Shown here: positions 1 through 10,392 of the stretch, piece by piece
How positions within the stretch are numbered: position 1 is the stretch's first letter
Layout of the letters: each line of letters opens with the position of its first letter
Assembly (NCBI RefSeq): GCF_024609765.1
Contig: NZ_JANFDG010000016.1
Span: forward strand, 1-64,000
DNA: 64,000 bases
Reading direction: 5' to 3'
Source: Shinella pollutisoli
GTDB taxonomy: Bacteria; Pseudomonadota; Alphaproteobacteria; Rhizobiales; Rhizobiaceae
Translations under genes and position numbers: made by a program
Notes under the pieces: generated by a model
Database searches by the model: none
What the model saw: only the letters and a program-made list of their open reading frames with translations
What the model was told of the DNA's origin: nothing

Positions 1-2264
1 GCGGCGGCACGCGGAGCCTCGGCGCGGGCGCGCCGCTGCTGCGGCCGCGCGGCGGGCTGCGCCGCCTGCTGGACTGCCGGCGTGCCGCCGCCGGCGCGGA
101 AGCGGGCGACGAGCGACTTCAGCACCTGCGCCTCCTCGTTGAGCGCCATGCTGGCGGCGGTCGTCTCCTCAACCATCGCGGCGTTCTGCTGCGTCACCTG
201 GTCCATCTGGTTGACGGCCGCGTTGATCTCGCGAAGCCCCACGGCCTGCTCCGAGGCGGAGCTGGAGATCTGGCGGATGAGGCCGTTGATCTGCATCACC
301 TGCTCGGCGATCTTCTCCAGTGCGCCGCCGGCCCGGCCGACGAGATCGACCCCTTCGCGCACCTGCACCTCGGAGGTGTTGATCAGCGTCTTGATCTCCT
401 TGGCGGCATTGGCGGAGCGCTGGGCGAGCTCGCGCACCTCCTGGGCGACGACGGCGAAGCCCTTGCCGGCCTCGCCGGCGCGTGCGGCCTCGACGCCGGC
501 GTTCAGCGCCAGCAGGTTCGTCTGGAAGGCGATCTCGTCGATCACGCCGATGATGCGGCTCACCTCCGTCGAGGACTGCTCGATGCCGTGCATGGCGGCG
601 ATCGCCTTCTGCACGACCTCGCCGGAGCGCTCCGCGTCGGTGCTGGCCGTGGCGACGGACTGCGCGGCGGTGCGGGCGTTCTCGGCGCTCGAATTGACCT
701 GCGAGGTCAGCTCGTCGAGGGCGGCGGCGGTCTCTTCCAGCGAGGCGGCCTGCTGCTCGGTGCGGTGCGAGAGATCGGCCGCGCCGTTGGAGATCTCGCT
801 GGTGCCGTTGCCGATGTTGCCGATCGAGAGGTTGACCGTGCGGATCGTCTCCTCGAGGCTGGCGATCGCCGAGTTGAAGTCGGTCTTGAGCTTGGCGTAT
901 TCGCCCGGGAAATCGCCGTCGAGGCGGAAGGTGAGGTTGCCGGCGGAAAGCTGGGAGAGGCCGTCGCCGAGGCGGGCGACGATGTCGCGCTGGAGCGCAA
1001 CCGCCTGGGCGCGCTCGCTTTCGGAGCGGCTGCGTTCGGCCTCCGTCATCTGCCGCTGGCTGTCGGCCTCGGCCTCGAGCCGCCTCGCGTCGGCGAGCTG
1101 GTGGCGGAAGCCCTCCAGCGCCTTGGCGACGGCACCCGTCTCGTCCGAGCGGTTCTGTCCGGAGATCGGCTGGCCGTAATTGCCGTTGGAAAGCGTCGCG
1201 ACGTCGGCGACGAGGCCGGCGAGCGGCTTCTGCACGAAGCTGCGCAGGGCGAGATAGAGACCGGCGAGCACGGCGCCGAGCACGATGAGGCCGCCGGCGA
1301 TCATCATGTAGGTCTGGTCCATCACCGGCGCGTTGATCGCCGCGCGCGGCACGTCGACGAGGATGACCCAGCTCGTGTTGATGTCGGGCAGTGCGAAGGG
1401 GTAGACGACGCGGTCGAAGGCGGCCATCTCGTCGAAGCTGAGGTTCTCGATATGGCCGGTCCTGCCGGTCGCGAGCGCCTCGCGGATCACCTCGACGCCC
1501 TCGCCGTCATAGTCCTTCATCAGCAGGTCGGCATTCGGGGCGACGAGCCACTTGCCGGTCTGCGACAGGAGCGTGACGCGGCCGGTCTCGAAGGGATGCA
1601 GCGCGTTCAGCTTGTCGGACAGCGTCTTCAGGGAGACGTCGACGCCGGCCACGCCGATGCGCTTGGCCCCCGACGTGACGGGATAGGCGATCGACGCCAT
1701 GGTGAAGTTCTCGCCCGTCGAGCTTTCCACGTAAGGCTGGCTCATCGCGCCCTTGCCGCTCCTGGCGGCCAGCGCGTACCACTCGGCCTCGTAGTCGGAG
1801 GCGAACGTCGAGAGCGCGATGCCGTCCTTGCGCTTCGTCCAGTAGGCGTTGAACGAGCCGTCCTTGTGCGTGCCGTTCTGCACGTCTTCCGCCATCTCGC
1901 GGGACCTGCCGTCGAATGCGTTCGGCTCCTCGGCGAACCAGCTTCCGAGCGCGAAGCTGTTCTTCTCGACATTGGCCTTGAGGATGCTGACGACCTCCTG
2001 GCGATCCATGTGCCCGCCGGCATGGGCCTGCTCGATGACGCCCGCCATCGAGCGCGCCGCGCTGGCGAGCTGGCCGATATCGCCGGTGATATCCGCCGCG
2101 ATCGCCTTGGCCTCGGTGTCGGCCCCGCTGTAGACGAGATGGGCGACCCGGTCCTGGGTCTGGGAAATGAGCACGACATTGGATGCGAGCATCACCAGGG
2201 CGATCGTGCCGCCGGTGACGGCGATGAGCTTCGTCGCGAGCGACTTGGCCTTGAAGCTGAACAT
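1..2264 (-). CDS. methyl-accepting chemotaxis protein, C-terminus beyond the left edge
   Basis: Transmembrane chemoreceptor that would signal to CheA/CheW. The ATG at 2264 has a GAGGAT ribosome site 5 bases upstream. An N-terminal membrane segment (about residues 13-33) is followed by a large periplasmic region that looks like a double-Cache sensor (it contains WYALAARSGKG and TGRVTLLSQTGKW). A second membrane helix, a HAMP region and the conserved signalling hairpin (FQTNLLALNAGVEAARAGEA, then GKGFAVVAQEVRELAQRS) follow. The C-terminal tail is rich in Pro and Ala and runs off the window at about residue 754. No che genes are adjacent, so the ligand is unknown. The Cache assignment comes from fold-like patterns and is less certain than the receptor call. 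Confidence 0.92.
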   Translation of the reverse strand, partial: MFSFKAKSLATKLIAVTGGTIALVMLASNVVLISQTQDRVAHLVYSGADTEAKAIAADITGDIGQLASAARSMAGVIEQAHAGGHMDRQEVVSILKANVEKNSFALGSWFAEEPNAFDGRSREMAEDVQNGTHKDGSFNAYWTKRKDGIALSTFASDYEAEWYALAARSGKGAMSQPYVESSTGENFTMASIAYPVTSGAKRIGVAGVDVSLKTLSDKLNALHPFETGRVTLLSQTGKWLVAPNADLLMKDYDGEGVEVIREALATGRTGHIENLSFDEMAAFDRVVYPFALPDINTSWVILVDVPRAAINAPVMDQTYMMIAGGLIVLGAVLAGLYLALRSFVQKPLAGLVADVATLSNGNYGQPISGQNRSDETGAVAKALEGFRHQLADARRLEAEADSQRQMTEAERSRSESERAQAVALQRDIVARLGDGLSQLSAGNLTFRLDGDFPGEYAKLKTDFNSAIASLEETIRTVNLSIGNIGNGTSEISNGAADLSHRTEQQAASLEETAAALDELTSQVNSSAENARTAAQSVATASTDAERSGEVVQKAIAAMHGIEQSSTEVSRIIGVIDEIAFQTNLLALNAGVEAARAGEAGKGFAVVAQEVRELAQRSANAAKEIKTLINTSEVQVREGVDLVGRAGGALEKIAEQVMQINGLIRQISSSASEQAVGLREINAAVNQMDQVTQQNAAMVEETTAASMALNEEAQVLKSLVARFRAGGGTPAVQQAAQPAARPQQRRARAEAPRAA

Positions 2265-2497
2265 GAAATCCTCACGGCAAGGGGTGTTCGCGGCAGGCAG
2301 GCCGCGAGACAGCGCATTCGGTGTAGGGGTGGACTCCGTCATGGAGGACGGGCGCAGGACCAGCGCCGAGACGGACCGTCCTCGATGCCGCGGCGGTCGA
2401 CGTCCGGTGATTTGAGTAGCCGATCAAGTCTTAATAAAACGCCAAGTTTCGAGGGCGACTAATATGCAACCGCCTGGCTTTTCGGGATCCGCCGCGG

Positions 2498-3397
2498 CTA
2501 GGCCTGGGCGTCCACGGCCGCCGCGAAGGGGATCGAGGGCTGCGCGCCCGGCTTGAGGCAGGCGAGCGACCCGGCGACCGCGGCCCGGCGCAGCGCGCGG
2601 GCGAAGTCGAGGCCGCCGTCGAGCGAGGCGGCGAGGTAGCCGCAGAACGTGTCGCCGGCGCCCACCGTGTCGACGGGCTCGATCTTCAGGCCCTGGGCGC
2701 GGACGATCTCGCCGCGGCGGATGGCGACGACGCCGTCGGCGCCGAGCGTGACGATGATCGTCTGGCCGGTCCCGGCATGCAGAGCCCGCATCGTCTCCTC
2801 GCGCTCCGCGGCCGTCTGGTCGTCCTTGCCCGAATAGAGCGCGAATTCCGTCTCGTTGGCGACGAGGATGTCGGCGAGCGCGCCGAGGCGGCGGGCATCG
2901 GCGGTGAGCGGCGCGATGTTGACGATGGAGAGGACGCCCTTGGCCTTCGCGCCCGTCAGCGCGGCCTCGACGGCGTCGGCCGGGATCTCGAACTGCAGCA
3001 GCAGGTAGTCGCCGCGCGACATCGCGCCGATCGCCTTCCTCGCGTCCTCCGCCGTGACGGTGCCGTTGGCGCCGGGCACGACGACGATCATGTTCTCCCC
3101 GTCCTCCGCCACGAGGATATGCGCGGTGCCGGTCGCCTCCGCCGCCACGCGCACGTTCGAGAGGTCCACCGCCGCGTCCGCGAGCAGCGCCAGCGCCTGG
3201 CTCGCCATGGCGTCGTCGCCGACGGCACCCGCCATGCGGACGATCGATCCCGCCCGGCGCGCCGCCAGCGCCTGGTTGGCGCCCTTGCCGCCGGCCGCCG
3301 TCGTAAAGGCGCTGCCCATGACGGTCTCGCTCGGCTTCGGCAGGCGGGCGGTCATGGCGTTGAGATCCATGTTGATGGAGCCGAAAACTGTGATCAT
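2498..3397 (-). CDS. rbsK: ribokinase (PfkB family)
   Basis: Cytoplasmic sugar kinase that phosphorylates D-ribose to ribose 5-phosphate. The 299 residues fit the family length. The N-terminal PfkB signature GGKGANQALAARR is at residues 36-48 and the second signature VGAGDTFCG at 245-253, with Asp249 as the expected catalytic base. The substrate-binding N-terminus GSINMDLN is also typical of RbsK. It stands alone here, 101 bp from rmuC with no ribose transporter beside it. The sugar ABC transporter in this window is 47 kb away and is of the YtfQ type. Ribokinase is the best call among PfkB sugar kinases. Confidence 0.88.
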   Translation of the reverse strand: MITVFGSINMDLNAMTARLPKPSETVMGSAFTTAAGGKGANQALAARRAGSIVRMAGAVGDDAMASQALALLADAAVDLSNVRVAAEATGTAHILVAEDGENMIVVVPGANGTVTAEDARKAIGAMSRGDYLLLQFEIPADAVEAALTGAKAKGVLSIVNIAPLTADARRLGALADILVANETEFALYSGKDDQTAAEREETMRALHAGTGQTIIVTLGADGVVAIRRGEIVRAQGLKIEPVDTVGAGDTFCGYLAASLDGGLDFARALRRAAVAGSLACLKPGAQPSIPFAAAVDAQA

Positions 3398-3441
3398 GGC
3401 GGCGCGTTCCCCTGTTTGAGCCGCGACACTGCCCGAGGCGG

Positions 3442-4641
3442 TCAGTCCTCGTCAACCACCCTCAGGCGCAACTGGCCGGTCCGGCTCTCCACGGCCCTCT
3501 CCTCCCCGCGGTCGGGATCGGCTCCGGCCGCCTCGAATTCCAGCTCGCCGATCCTGAGGCCCCGCTTGGCGAGCTTCTCGGTGGAGGTCAGGATCTGGTC
3601 CACGTCCCTCTGCGCGGCAGTGAAATGACCGTGCAGTTTTCGCACCCGGTCGTCGAGCCGCGTCAGGTCATCCATCAGCCGCACCACCTCGCCCTGGATG
3701 ACATGGGCCTGCTCGCGCATCCGCTGGTCCTTGAGGAGCGCCTGCAGGACCTGCACGGAGAGCATCAGCAGCGAGGGGGAGACGATGACGATGCGGGCGC
3801 GCTGCGCGCGCTGCACGATCGCCTCGAAATGCTCGTGGATGCCGGCGAAGATCGATTCGGACGGAACGAAGAGGAAGGCCGTGTCCTGCGTCTCGCCGGC
3901 GATCAGGTACTTCTCGGCGATATCGCGCACATGCGTCTCCATGTCGCGGCGGAACTGCTGGCCCGCGGCCTTGGCGGCCTCCGGCGTCTTCGCCGCCGCC
4001 AAGGCGTTCCAGGCCTCCAGCGGGAACTTCGCATCGACGACGAGCGGCGGCTGGCCGTTCGGCATGCGGATCGTGCAGTCGGGCCTGACCCCGTTGGAGA
4101 GCTGCGGCTGGAACTGGTAGGCGCCGGTCGGCAGGGCGTCGGCGACGATCGTCTCCATGCGCGACTGGCCGAAGGCGCCGCGGGTCTGCTTGTTGGAGAG
4201 GATGGCCTGCAGCCCGACCACGTCCTTCGCCAGCGACTGGATGTTGGTCTGGGCGTTGTCGATCACGGCGAGCCGCTCCTGCAGGCGGCGCAGGTTCTCG
4301 TGCGTCGCCCGCGTCTGCTCGGAGATCGACTGGCCGAGCCGCTGGGTGAGGCCGTCGAGGCGGGCGTTGATCGCCTGGTTCGTCTCCGCCTGGCGGCTGC
4401 CGAAGACCTCGGCCATGGCGGCGAGCCGCCCCTGCATCTCCGTCTGCGCCTTCAGGAGCTCGGCGAAACGCTGCCCGGCCGCTTCCGCCGCCAAGCGCTG
4501 CCGCGCAGCATTCCGGCGGGCGGCGATCAGGCCGAAGAGCACGACCGCGGCGGCCGCAAGCAGCATCAGCGCCGGGACGGGGCCGCCCAGCCGGTCGGCG
4601 AAGGCGAGAAGCGTATTTTCAAGGGAAGGATCGAACTCCAT
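3442..4641 (-). CDS. rmuC: DNA recombination protein RmuC
   Basis: 399-residue RmuC-family protein. An N-terminal membrane anchor (ALMLLAAAAVVLFGLIAA, about residues 23-40) is followed by a long predicted coiled coil (residues 45-140) and the conserved RmuC nuclease-like core, with VRPDCTIRMPNGQPPLVVDAKFPLEAW containing the PD-(D/E)xK-type Asp...DAKFP signature. Family members are linked to limiting DNA inversion and recombination at repeats; the exact reaction is not established. It is divergent from def, with about 110 bp between them. Confidence 0.9.
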   Translation of the reverse strand: MEFDPSLENTLLAFADRLGGPVPALMLLAAAAVVLFGLIAARRNAARQRLAAEAAGQRFAELLKAQTEMQGRLAAMAEVFGSRQAETNQAINARLDGLTQRLGQSISEQTRATHENLRRLQERLAVIDNAQTNIQSLAKDVVGLQAILSNKQTRGAFGQSRMETIVADALPTGAYQFQPQLSNGVRPDCTIRMPNGQPPLVVDAKFPLEAWNALAAAKTPEAAKAAGQQFRRDMETHVRDIAEKYLIAGETQDTAFLFVPSESIFAGIHEHFEAIVQRAQRARIVIVSPSLLMLSVQVLQALLKDQRMREQAHVIQGEVVRLMDDLTRLDDRVRKLHGHFTAAQRDVDQILTSTEKLAKRGLRIGELEFEAAGADPDRGEERAVESRTGQLRLRVVDED

Positions 4642-4753
4642 CTATAAACCTTAGCATGAATTGCGGCGGAAACCAGATCATATCGTGAACAAACTGCGCG
4701 TCCCGGCCCCGGAAGTCGATTGAAAGCGCAGGCGAACCGCGCTAAGGAGGCGC

Positions 4754-5278
4754 ATGACCATCAAGCCGCTGATCATCCTCCCCGACCCGCTCCTGCGTCA
4801 GGTCTCGAAGCCCGTCGAGACCGTGAACGACGAGGTGAAGAAGCTCGCCGACGACATGCTGGAGACGATGTACGACGCGCCGGGCATCGGCCTTGCGGCG
4901 ATCCAGGTCGGCGTGCCGCGCCGCATGCTGGTGCTGGATGTCGCCAAGGACGGCGAGGAGAAGGCGCCGCGCGTCTTCATCAATCCCGAGATCGTCGCCT
5001 CCTCGAACGACCGCTCGGTCTACGAGGAAGGCTGCCTGTCGATCCCCGACTACTATGCCGAGGTGGAGCGCCCGGCCTCCGTCACCGTGCGGCACCTCGA
5101 CCGGGAGGGCAGGGAGCAGATCATCGAGGCCGACGGCCTGCTCGCCACCTGTCTCCAGCACGAGATCGACCACCTGAACGGCGTCCTCTTCATCGACCAT
5201 ATCTCGAAGCTGAAGCGCGAGATGGTGATCCGCAAGTTCACCAAGGCGGCGCGGCTGCGCGGCGCGAAGGCGATCTGA
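4754..5278 (+). CDS. def: peptide deformylase
   Basis: Metalloenzyme that removes the N-formyl group from nascent proteins. All three metal-site motifs are present: [10 protein letters not shown] at 44-53, EEGCLS at 91-96 (Cys94 ligand) and HEIDH at 136-140. Its 174 residues are normal for a class I enzyme. The start ATG follows AAGGAGG at 4743-4749. It is the first gene of def-fmt-truA; Fmt adds the formyl group that Def removes. Confidence 0.97.
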   Translation: MTIKPLIILPDPLLRQVSKPVETVNDEVKKLADDMLETMYDAPGIGLAAIQVGVPRRMLVLDVAKDGEEKAPRVFINPEIVASSNDRSVYEEGCLSIPDYYAEVERPASVTVRHLDREGREQIIEADGLLATCLQHEIDHLNGVLFIDHISKLKREMVIRKFTKAARLRGAKAI

Positions 5279-5354
5279 CGAACGCTTTGTTTCCACGCAG
5301 TTCCGGGCGCAAGACCGTCTTGCGCTTCGCCGGAATTGCCCACGGAGGCTCACC

Positions 5355-6287
5355 ATGGCCCTTCGCATCATCTTCATGGGCACGCCGGACTTCTCCGTTC
5401 CCACGCTGGAGGCGCTCGCCGAAGCCGGCCACGACATCGTCGCCGTCTATTCGCAGCCGCCGCGGCCTGCCGGCCGGCGCGGGCTGGAACTGGTGAAGTC
5501 GCCCGTGCACCGGGCGGCCGAACGGCGCGGCATCCCGGTGTTCACGCCGGCCGATTTCCGCGACGAAGCCGACCGCGCCGCCTTCCGGGCGCTCGACGCG
5601 GACGTCGCGGTGGTCGTCGCCTACGGCCTGCTGTTGCCCGAGGCGATCCTGACGGGCACGCGGCTCGGCGCGTACAACGGCCATGCCTCGCTCCTGCCGC
5701 GCTGGCGGGGGGCGGCGCCGATCCAGCGGGCGATCATGGCGGGCGATGCCGAGACGGGCATGATGGTCATGAAGATGGACAAGGGGCTCGACACCGGCCC
5801 GGTCGCGCTGACGGCGCGCCTCGCCATCGGCGGGGACATGACCGGCGGCGAGCTGCACGGCGCGCTCTCGGCGGCCGGCGCCGCGCTGATGGTCGAGGCG
5901 ATGGCGCGGCTCGAAGCCGGCGACCTGCCGCTGACGCCGCAGGCGGAGGAGGGCGTGCTCTACGCCGCCAAGATCGACAAGGCGGAGACGCGCATCGACT
6001 TCTCCCGTCCCGCCCGTAACGTGCACGACCATATCCGCGCGCTCTCGCCCTTCCCGGGCGCGTGGTTCGAGCTTGCGGGGGAACGGGTCAAGGTGCTGGG
6101 AAGCCGGCTTGCCGGCGAGGCGCCGGGCCATGCGCCGGGCACGGTCGTCGACGACCCGCTTGCGGTCGCCTGCGGCGACGGCCGGGCCGTGCGGCTCGTG
6201 CGCCTGCAGAAGGCCGGCGGCAAGCCGCTCGACGCGGCCGATTTCCTGCGCGGCACGCCGGTCGTGCCCGGTACGGCGCTCGCCTGA
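5355..6287 (+). CDS. fmt: methionyl-tRNA formyltransferase
   Basis: Transfers a formyl group from 10-formyl-THF to initiator Met-tRNA. The 310-residue protein has the N-terminal GTPDFS motif (9-14), the catalytic set N108, H110 and D146 in [12 protein letters not shown] and LDTGP, and the C-terminal tRNA-binding domain starting near residue 205. A GGAG ribosome site precedes the ATG. Its stop codon overlaps the truA start (TGATG), so the two are translationally coupled. Confidence 0.97.
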   Translation: MALRIIFMGTPDFSVPTLEALAEAGHDIVAVYSQPPRPAGRRGLELVKSPVHRAAERRGIPVFTPADFRDEADRAAFRALDADVAVVVAYGLLLPEAILTGTRLGAYNGHASLLPRWRGAAPIQRAIMAGDAETGMMVMKMDKGLDTGPVALTARLAIGGDMTGGELHGALSAAGAALMVEAMARLEAGDLPLTPQAEEGVLYAAKIDKAETRIDFSRPARNVHDHIRALSPFPGAWFELAGERVKVLGSRLAGEAPGHAPGTVVDDPLAVACGDGRAVRLVRLQKAGGKPLDAADFLRGTPVVPGTALA

Positions 6288-7030
6288 TGCCGCGCTACCG
6301 CCTCACCATCGAATATGACGGCATGCCCTATGTCGGCTGGCAGCGGCAGGACAACGGGCCGTCCGTGCAGGGTGCGATCGAGGCGGCGATCCTCTCGCTC
6401 ACCGGCGAGACCGTGTCGATCCGCGGCGCGGGGCGGACGGATTCCGGCGTGCACGCGCTCGGCCAGGTGGCGCATGCGGACCTGTCGCGCCCCTGGAAGG
6501 AGCACGTGCTCCGCAACGCGCTGAACGCGCATCTGGCGCTCGCCGGCGAACGCGTGGCGATCCTCGACGCGGCGGCGGTGCCGGACGATTTCGACGCCCG
6601 CTTCTCGGCGGTCCGGCGTCACTATCTCTATCGCATCATCTCGCGCCGCGCGCCGCTGGCGCTGGAGGCCAGGCGCGCCTGGCTGGTGATGAAGCCGCTC
6701 GATCACGAGGTGATGCACGCCGCCGGGCAGGTGCTCGTCGGCAAGCACGACTTCTCCACCTTCCGCGCCGCCCAGTGCCAGGCGAACAGCCCCGTGCGCA
6801 CCATCGACCGGCTCGACGTCACCCGTTCGGGCGAACGGATCGAGATCCGCGTCTCCGCCCAGAGTTTCCTGCACAACCAGATCCGCTCCTTCGCCGGAAC
6901 GCTGAAGCTTGCGGGCGAGGGCAAGTGGAGCGTGGGCGACGTGCGCGCGGCGCTGGAGGCGAAGGACCGCCGCGCCTGCGGCCCGGTCGCGCCGCCGGAC
7001 GGGCTCTATTTCGTCGGCGTCGACTATTGA
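6287..7030 (+). CDS. truA: tRNA pseudouridine(38-40) synthase
   Basis: Modifies uridines 38-40 in the tRNA anticodon arm. The catalytic motif GRTDSGVHA is present with Asp52, preceded by [12 protein letters not shown] and followed by the conserved [15 protein letters not shown] and SFLHNQIR blocks. The 247 residues are standard. The start was chosen at the TGATG overlap with fmt rather than at the longer upstream frame, which lies inside fmt. It converges with the minus-strand dap genes, with only 4 bases between the stop codons. Confidence 0.97.
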   Translation: MPRYRLTIEYDGMPYVGWQRQDNGPSVQGAIEAAILSLTGETVSIRGAGRTDSGVHALGQVAHADLSRPWKEHVLRNALNAHLALAGERVAILDAAAVPDDFDARFSAVRRHYLYRIISRRAPLALEARRAWLVMKPLDHEVMHAAGQVLVGKHDFSTFRAAQCQANSPVRTIDRLDVTRSGERIEIRVSAQSFLHNQIRSFAGTLKLAGEGKWSVGDVRAALEAKDRRACGPVAPPDGLYFVGVDY

Positions 7031-7034
7031 AGGG

Positions 7035-7631
7035 TCAGGCCGGCATGGTGCCGAGGAGGCGCTGCAACTCCTGGCCGACGATCATCGGCGGCAGCACGTA
7101 GATCGCCGTCATCGCCGAGGCGAGCAGTGTCTGGCGGCCGACGCACATCCAGACGAGCCGGTATTGCAGGATGACGCTCGCACCGAAGACGGCATAGAGC
7201 ATGAGGCCCGCCACGGGGCCGCTCGACGGCACGAGCAGCGTCAGCGCGAAGGGGACGGCCGCCGCGTAGCCGAAGGGCACGGCGATCCAGTTGCTCGCCG
7301 TGATCACCGTCGCAAGCTGCCGGCCGTAGCCGAGCGGGCGGGCCAGCGCGGCGAGGATGACGGGCGGCAGCAGCCAGCCGGCGACGTCGATGGCCAGCAG
7401 CTTGCCGATGAAGCCGATCCCCGCCGCGGTGCCCTCGGGCATGCCGGCGAGGTAGTAGAGCCGCCAGGAGGCCCAGATGACGGCGAAGGCCGGCACGCAC
7501 CAGGCGAAGGCCCAGAAGGAACGCAGCAGCCCCCGGAAGCTGAGGTCGAGCCAGCCGAACCCCTCCGGCTTCTGCCTCAGGAGCAGCCAGATGCCGTTGA
7601 GATAGTGGAGGACCTCGTCAAGACCGGGCAT
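7035..7631 (-). CDS. conserved integral membrane protein, Yip1-like
   Basis: 198-residue protein with about five hydrophobic segments (around residues 40-60, 72-95, 105-135, 138-158 and 165-185). It resembles Yip1-domain-like membrane proteins found next to dapE in rhizobia. No enzyme motif is visible. Its start lies inside dapE (14-bp overlap), so it is probably co-translated with dapE, but no role in lysine synthesis is implied by its sequence. Function unknown. Confidence 0.7.
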   Translation of the reverse strand: MPGLDEVLHYLNGIWLLLRQKPEGFGWLDLSFRGLLRSFWAFAWCVPAFAVIWASWRLYYLAGMPEGTAAGIGFIGKLLAIDVAGWLLPPVILAALARPLGYGRQLATVITASNWIAVPFGYAAAVPFALTLLVPSSGPVAGLMLYAVFGASVILQYRLVWMCVGRQTLLASAMTAIYVLPPMIVGQELQRLLGTMPA

Positions 7632-8811
7632 CGCCGAACCAGCGCGCGATGAAGGTTTCGTAGATGTCGGTCAGCGTCCCGAGATCGGCGAGCGCCACCC
7701 GCTCGTCCACCATGTGCATCGTCTGGCCGACGAGGCCGAACTCGACCACCGGGCAATAGTCCTTGATGAAGCGCGCGTCCGAGGTGCCGCCGGTCGTGGA
7801 GAGTGCCGGCTGCCGCCCTGTCACGGCGGCGACCGCGCCCGACAGCGAGGCGATCAGGCGGTCGTCGCGGGTGAGGAAGACGTGGCTCGGCCGCTCGGCC
7901 CAGGCGATGTGGTAGCGGATCGGCGGACGGCCGGGTCGGAGCGTCTCGTCGCGCGCGGCGGCGTCGAGCCGGCGGACGATCTCGGCCATCACCGTCTCGG
8001 CGCTCCAGGCGTCGTTGAAGCGGATGTTGAAGCCGGCGCTGGCCTTCGCCGGGATGACGTTGGTGGCGCGGTTGCCGACGTCGATCGTCGTGACTTCCAG
8101 GTTCGAGGGCTGGAAATCGGCGGTGCCGGCGTCGAAGGGCGGGTGCATCAGCGCCCTGGCGAGCGCGATGACGCCGCGCACCGGATTGTCGGCGAGGTGC
8201 GGATAGGCGGCGTGGCCCTGCACGCCGTGCACGGTGACCGTGCCGGAGACGGAGCCGCGCCGGCCGATCTTGATCATGTCGCCGAGCGCGTCCGGATTGG
8301 TCGGCTCGCCGACGAGGCAGGCGTCCCATTTCTCGCCGCGCGCGGCGGCCCATTCGAGGAGCTTCACGGTGCCGTTGACCGCCGGCCCCTCCTCGTCGCC
8401 GGTGATGAGGAAGGAGATCGACCCGTCCGGCGCCCCGTGTTTCCCGATGTGGCGCGCGACGGCGGCGACGAAGCAGGCGATGCCGCCCTTCATGTCCACC
8501 GCGCCGCGGCCGAACATCTGGCCATCGGCGATCTCGGCGGCGAAGGGGCCGTGCGTCCAGGCCGCCTCGTCGCCGACCGGCACCACGTCCGTGTGCCCGG
8601 CGAACATCAGGTGCGGGCCGCCGGTGCCGAGCCGGGCATAGAGGTTCTCGATGTCCGGCGTTCCGGGCTCGCGCGCCACCATGCGCTCGACCGCAAAGCC
8701 GAGCGGTTGCAGCATCGCCGCCAGCGCCGCCAGCGCGCCGCCCTCGGCGGGGGTCACGGACGGGCAGCGGATGAGGGTGGCGAGGTTGGCGATCGGATCG
8801 GTGGATGTCAT
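7618..8811 (-). CDS. dapE: succinyl-diaminopimelate desuccinylase
   Basis: Di-zinc M20 peptidase-family enzyme that makes LL-diaminopimelate in lysine and peptidoglycan synthesis. Visible metal and catalytic residues are H73 and D75 in [12 protein letters not shown]106 in [10 protein letters not shown] and the Glu pair in GDEEGPA (about 139-144); a C-terminal metal His lies in the last 50 residues. The 397 residues fit DapE. It sits downstream of dapD with a small DUF805 gene between, forming a diaminopimelate operon on the minus strand. Confidence 0.95.
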   Translation of the reverse strand: MTSTDPIANLATLIRCPSVTPAEGGALAALAAMLQPLGFAVERMVAREPGTPDIENLYARLGTGGPHLMFAGHTDVVPVGDEAAWTHGPFAAEIADGQMFGRGAVDMKGGIACFVAAVARHIGKHGAPDGSISFLITGDEEGPAVNGTVKLLEWAAARGEKWDACLVGEPTNPDALGDMIKIGRRGSVSGTVTVHGVQGHAAYPHLADNPVRGVIALARALMHPPFDAGTADFQPSNLEVTTIDVGNRATNVIPAKASAGFNIRFNDAWSAETVMAEIVRRLDAAARDETLRPGRPPIRYHIAWAERPSHVFLTRDDRLIASLSGAVAAVTGRQPALSTTGGTSDARFIKDYCPVVEFGLVGQTMHMVDERVALADLGTLTDIYETFIARWFGDARS

Positions 8812-8875
8812 GGCGTCGCGATTCGCGGACTGGAAGGAAGGGTTCCGGCAGTCTTAGCCGATCGCCCCCGCCCTG

Positions 8876-9280
8876 TCATCCACGGCCTGCGGGGGGATCC
8901 CGGGGGCCGTTCTGCAGCGTGCCGTGGTCGTTGGGGCCCTTGGTGCCGGGCCAGACCATGAAGGCGATGAGGGCGATGAAGGAGATCGCCGGGATGAAGA
9001 GACAGATGACGAGCGCCGCCGGCAGGTCCATGTCGTGCAGCCGCTTGACCGTCATCATGATCGTGGAGACCGTCGAGGCGATCGCCGTGCCGAAGAAGAC
9101 GAAGGCCCAGAACAGGAAGGACGGGTCGTCGTTGGGCACGATCATGATGCGGGCGAGGGCCGCCGACAGCAGCATCAGCCAGAACAGCCAGCCGAGAGCA
9201 TAGGGCGCCCGGCCGATCCGGCCGGACCAGCCGAAGAAGAACCAGCCGAGGCCCGGCCCGCGCCCGTCTTCGGCCGCCAT
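8876..9280 (-). CDS. DUF805 family membrane protein
   Basis: 134-residue protein starting with a soluble stretch that ends in FFFGWSGRIGRAPYALG, the typical DUF805 entry motif, followed by three or four membrane helices and the conserved VKRLHDMDLPA and WPGTKGPNDHG motifs. Family function is unknown. It lies between dapD (4 bp away) and dapE on the same strand, so it is probably part of that transcript. Confidence 0.85.
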   Translation of the reverse strand: MAAEDGRGPGLGWFFFGWSGRIGRAPYALGWLFWLMLLSAALARIMIVPNDDPSFLFWAFVFFGTAIASTVSTIMMTVKRLHDMDLPAALVICLFIPAISFIALIAFMVWPGTKGPNDHGTLQNGPRDPPAGRG

Positions 9281-9283
9281 GCC

Positions 9284-10144
9284 TCAATCCCGGAGCAGTT
9301 CGTTGATGCCGGTCTTGGCGCGGGTCTTCTCGTCCACGCGCTTGACGATGACGGCGCAGTAGAGGTTCGGAGAAGGCAGGCCGTTCGGCATGGTCGGGCT
9401 GCCCGACGGCATGGAGCCGGCGACGACGACGGAATAGGGCGGCACCTCGCCGTAGGTCACCTCGCCGGTGGCGCGGTCGACGATCTTCGTCGACTTGCCG
9501 ATGAAGACGCCCATGCCGAGCACCGAGCCCTCGCGGACGATGCAGCCCTCGACCACCTCCGAGCGGGCGCCGATGAAGCAGTTGTCCTCGATGATCGTCG
9601 GGCCCGCCTGCATCGGCTCCAGCACGCCGCCGATGCCGACGCCGCCGGACAGATGCACGTTCCTGCCGATCTGCGCGCAGGAGCCGACCGTCGCCCAGGT
9701 GTCGACCATCGTGCCCTCGCCGACATAGGCGCCGAGATTGACGAAGGAGGGCATCAGGATGGCGCCCGGCGCGATATAGGCCGAGCGGCGCACGACGCAG
9801 TTCGGCACGGCGCGGAAGCCCGCCTTCTCGAATTCGTTGACGCTCCAGCCGTCGAACTTCGAGGGCACCTTGTCCCACCAGGCAGACTCGCCGGGACCGC
9901 CCTTGACGATCTCCATCGGGTTGAGGCGGAAGGAGAGGAGCACGGCCTTCTTCAGCCACTGGTTCACCGTCCAGGCGCCGTCCGCGCCGCGCTCGGCGAC
10001 GCGCGCCTTGCCGCTGTCGAGCAGGTTCAGCGCAGCCTCCACCGCCTCGCGGACCTCGCCGCGCGTGGACGTGTTGACGCCGTCGCGATCCTCGAAGGCG
10101 CGCTCGATGGTGGCGGAAAGGGCGGCGAGATCAGTCGTGCTCAT
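9284..10144 (-). CDS. dapD: tetrahydrodipicolinate N-succinyltransferase
   Basis: Transfers succinate from succinyl-CoA to tetrahydrodipicolinate in diaminopimelate synthesis. The 286 residues comprise an N-terminal helical domain and a left-handed beta-helix of hexapeptide repeats (around [20 protein letters not shown] and [15 protein letters not shown]). It is the first gene of the minus-strand dap cluster, and its promoter should lie in the repeat-containing gap to its right. Confidence 0.96.
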   Translation of the reverse strand: MSTTDLAALSATIERAFEDRDGVNTSTRGEVREAVEAALNLLDSGKARVAERGADGAWTVNQWLKKAVLLSFRLNPMEIVKGGPGESAWWDKVPSKFDGWSVNEFEKAGFRAVPNCVVRRSAYIAPGAILMPSFVNLGAYVGEGTMVDTWATVGSCAQIGRNVHLSGGVGIGGVLEPMQAGPTIIEDNCFIGARSEVVEGCIVREGSVLGMGVFIGKSTKIVDRATGEVTYGEVPPYSVVVAGSMPSGSPTMPNGLPSPNLYCAVIVKRVDEKTRAKTGINELLRD

Positions 10145-10225
10145 CGGAATTCCTTAAACTTCGAGGCTTATTTTCGATTGTCGGGATACCGGAAGATCGA
10201 TTTCATCGAACTGCGGATTGCTCTA

Positions 10226-10330
10226 GGGCGCCGCGCGTCCTCACGGACGCGCAAAGGCCGCTCTAGCACTTTGAAGTTAGAGCATCTTATCTGCGATCGG
10301 GTGATTCCACCCGATCGCAGGATGCTCTAG
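10226..10330. repeat. rhizobial intergenic mosaic repeat with two hairpins
   Basis: Two consecutive inverted repeats lie between dapD and the LOG gene. The first is GCGCGTCC (10233-10240) with GGACGCGC (10245-10252). The second is larger: TAGAGCATC (10278-10286) pairs with GATGCTCTA (10321-10329), and inside it CTGCGATCGGGTG (10291-10303) pairs perfectly with CACCCGATCGCAG (10308-10320). The phrases GGGCGCCGCGCGTCC, GACGCGCAAAGG and TAGCACTTTGAA are familiar from intergenic repeats in Rhizobiaceae genomes. Copy number cannot be checked in one window. Confidence 0.75.
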
Positions 10331-10392
10331 AGCAAGTGCCCGGAAAGATGAAGCCCCCTCGGGGACATAAGTCGCAAGAGCAGGACAGGACG

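Noticed and set aside
588-2462. Long plus-strand frame of 624 residues over the first chemoreceptor
   Set aside because: Typical high-GC antisense shadow; the minus strand encodes a clear chemoreceptor with a good start site.
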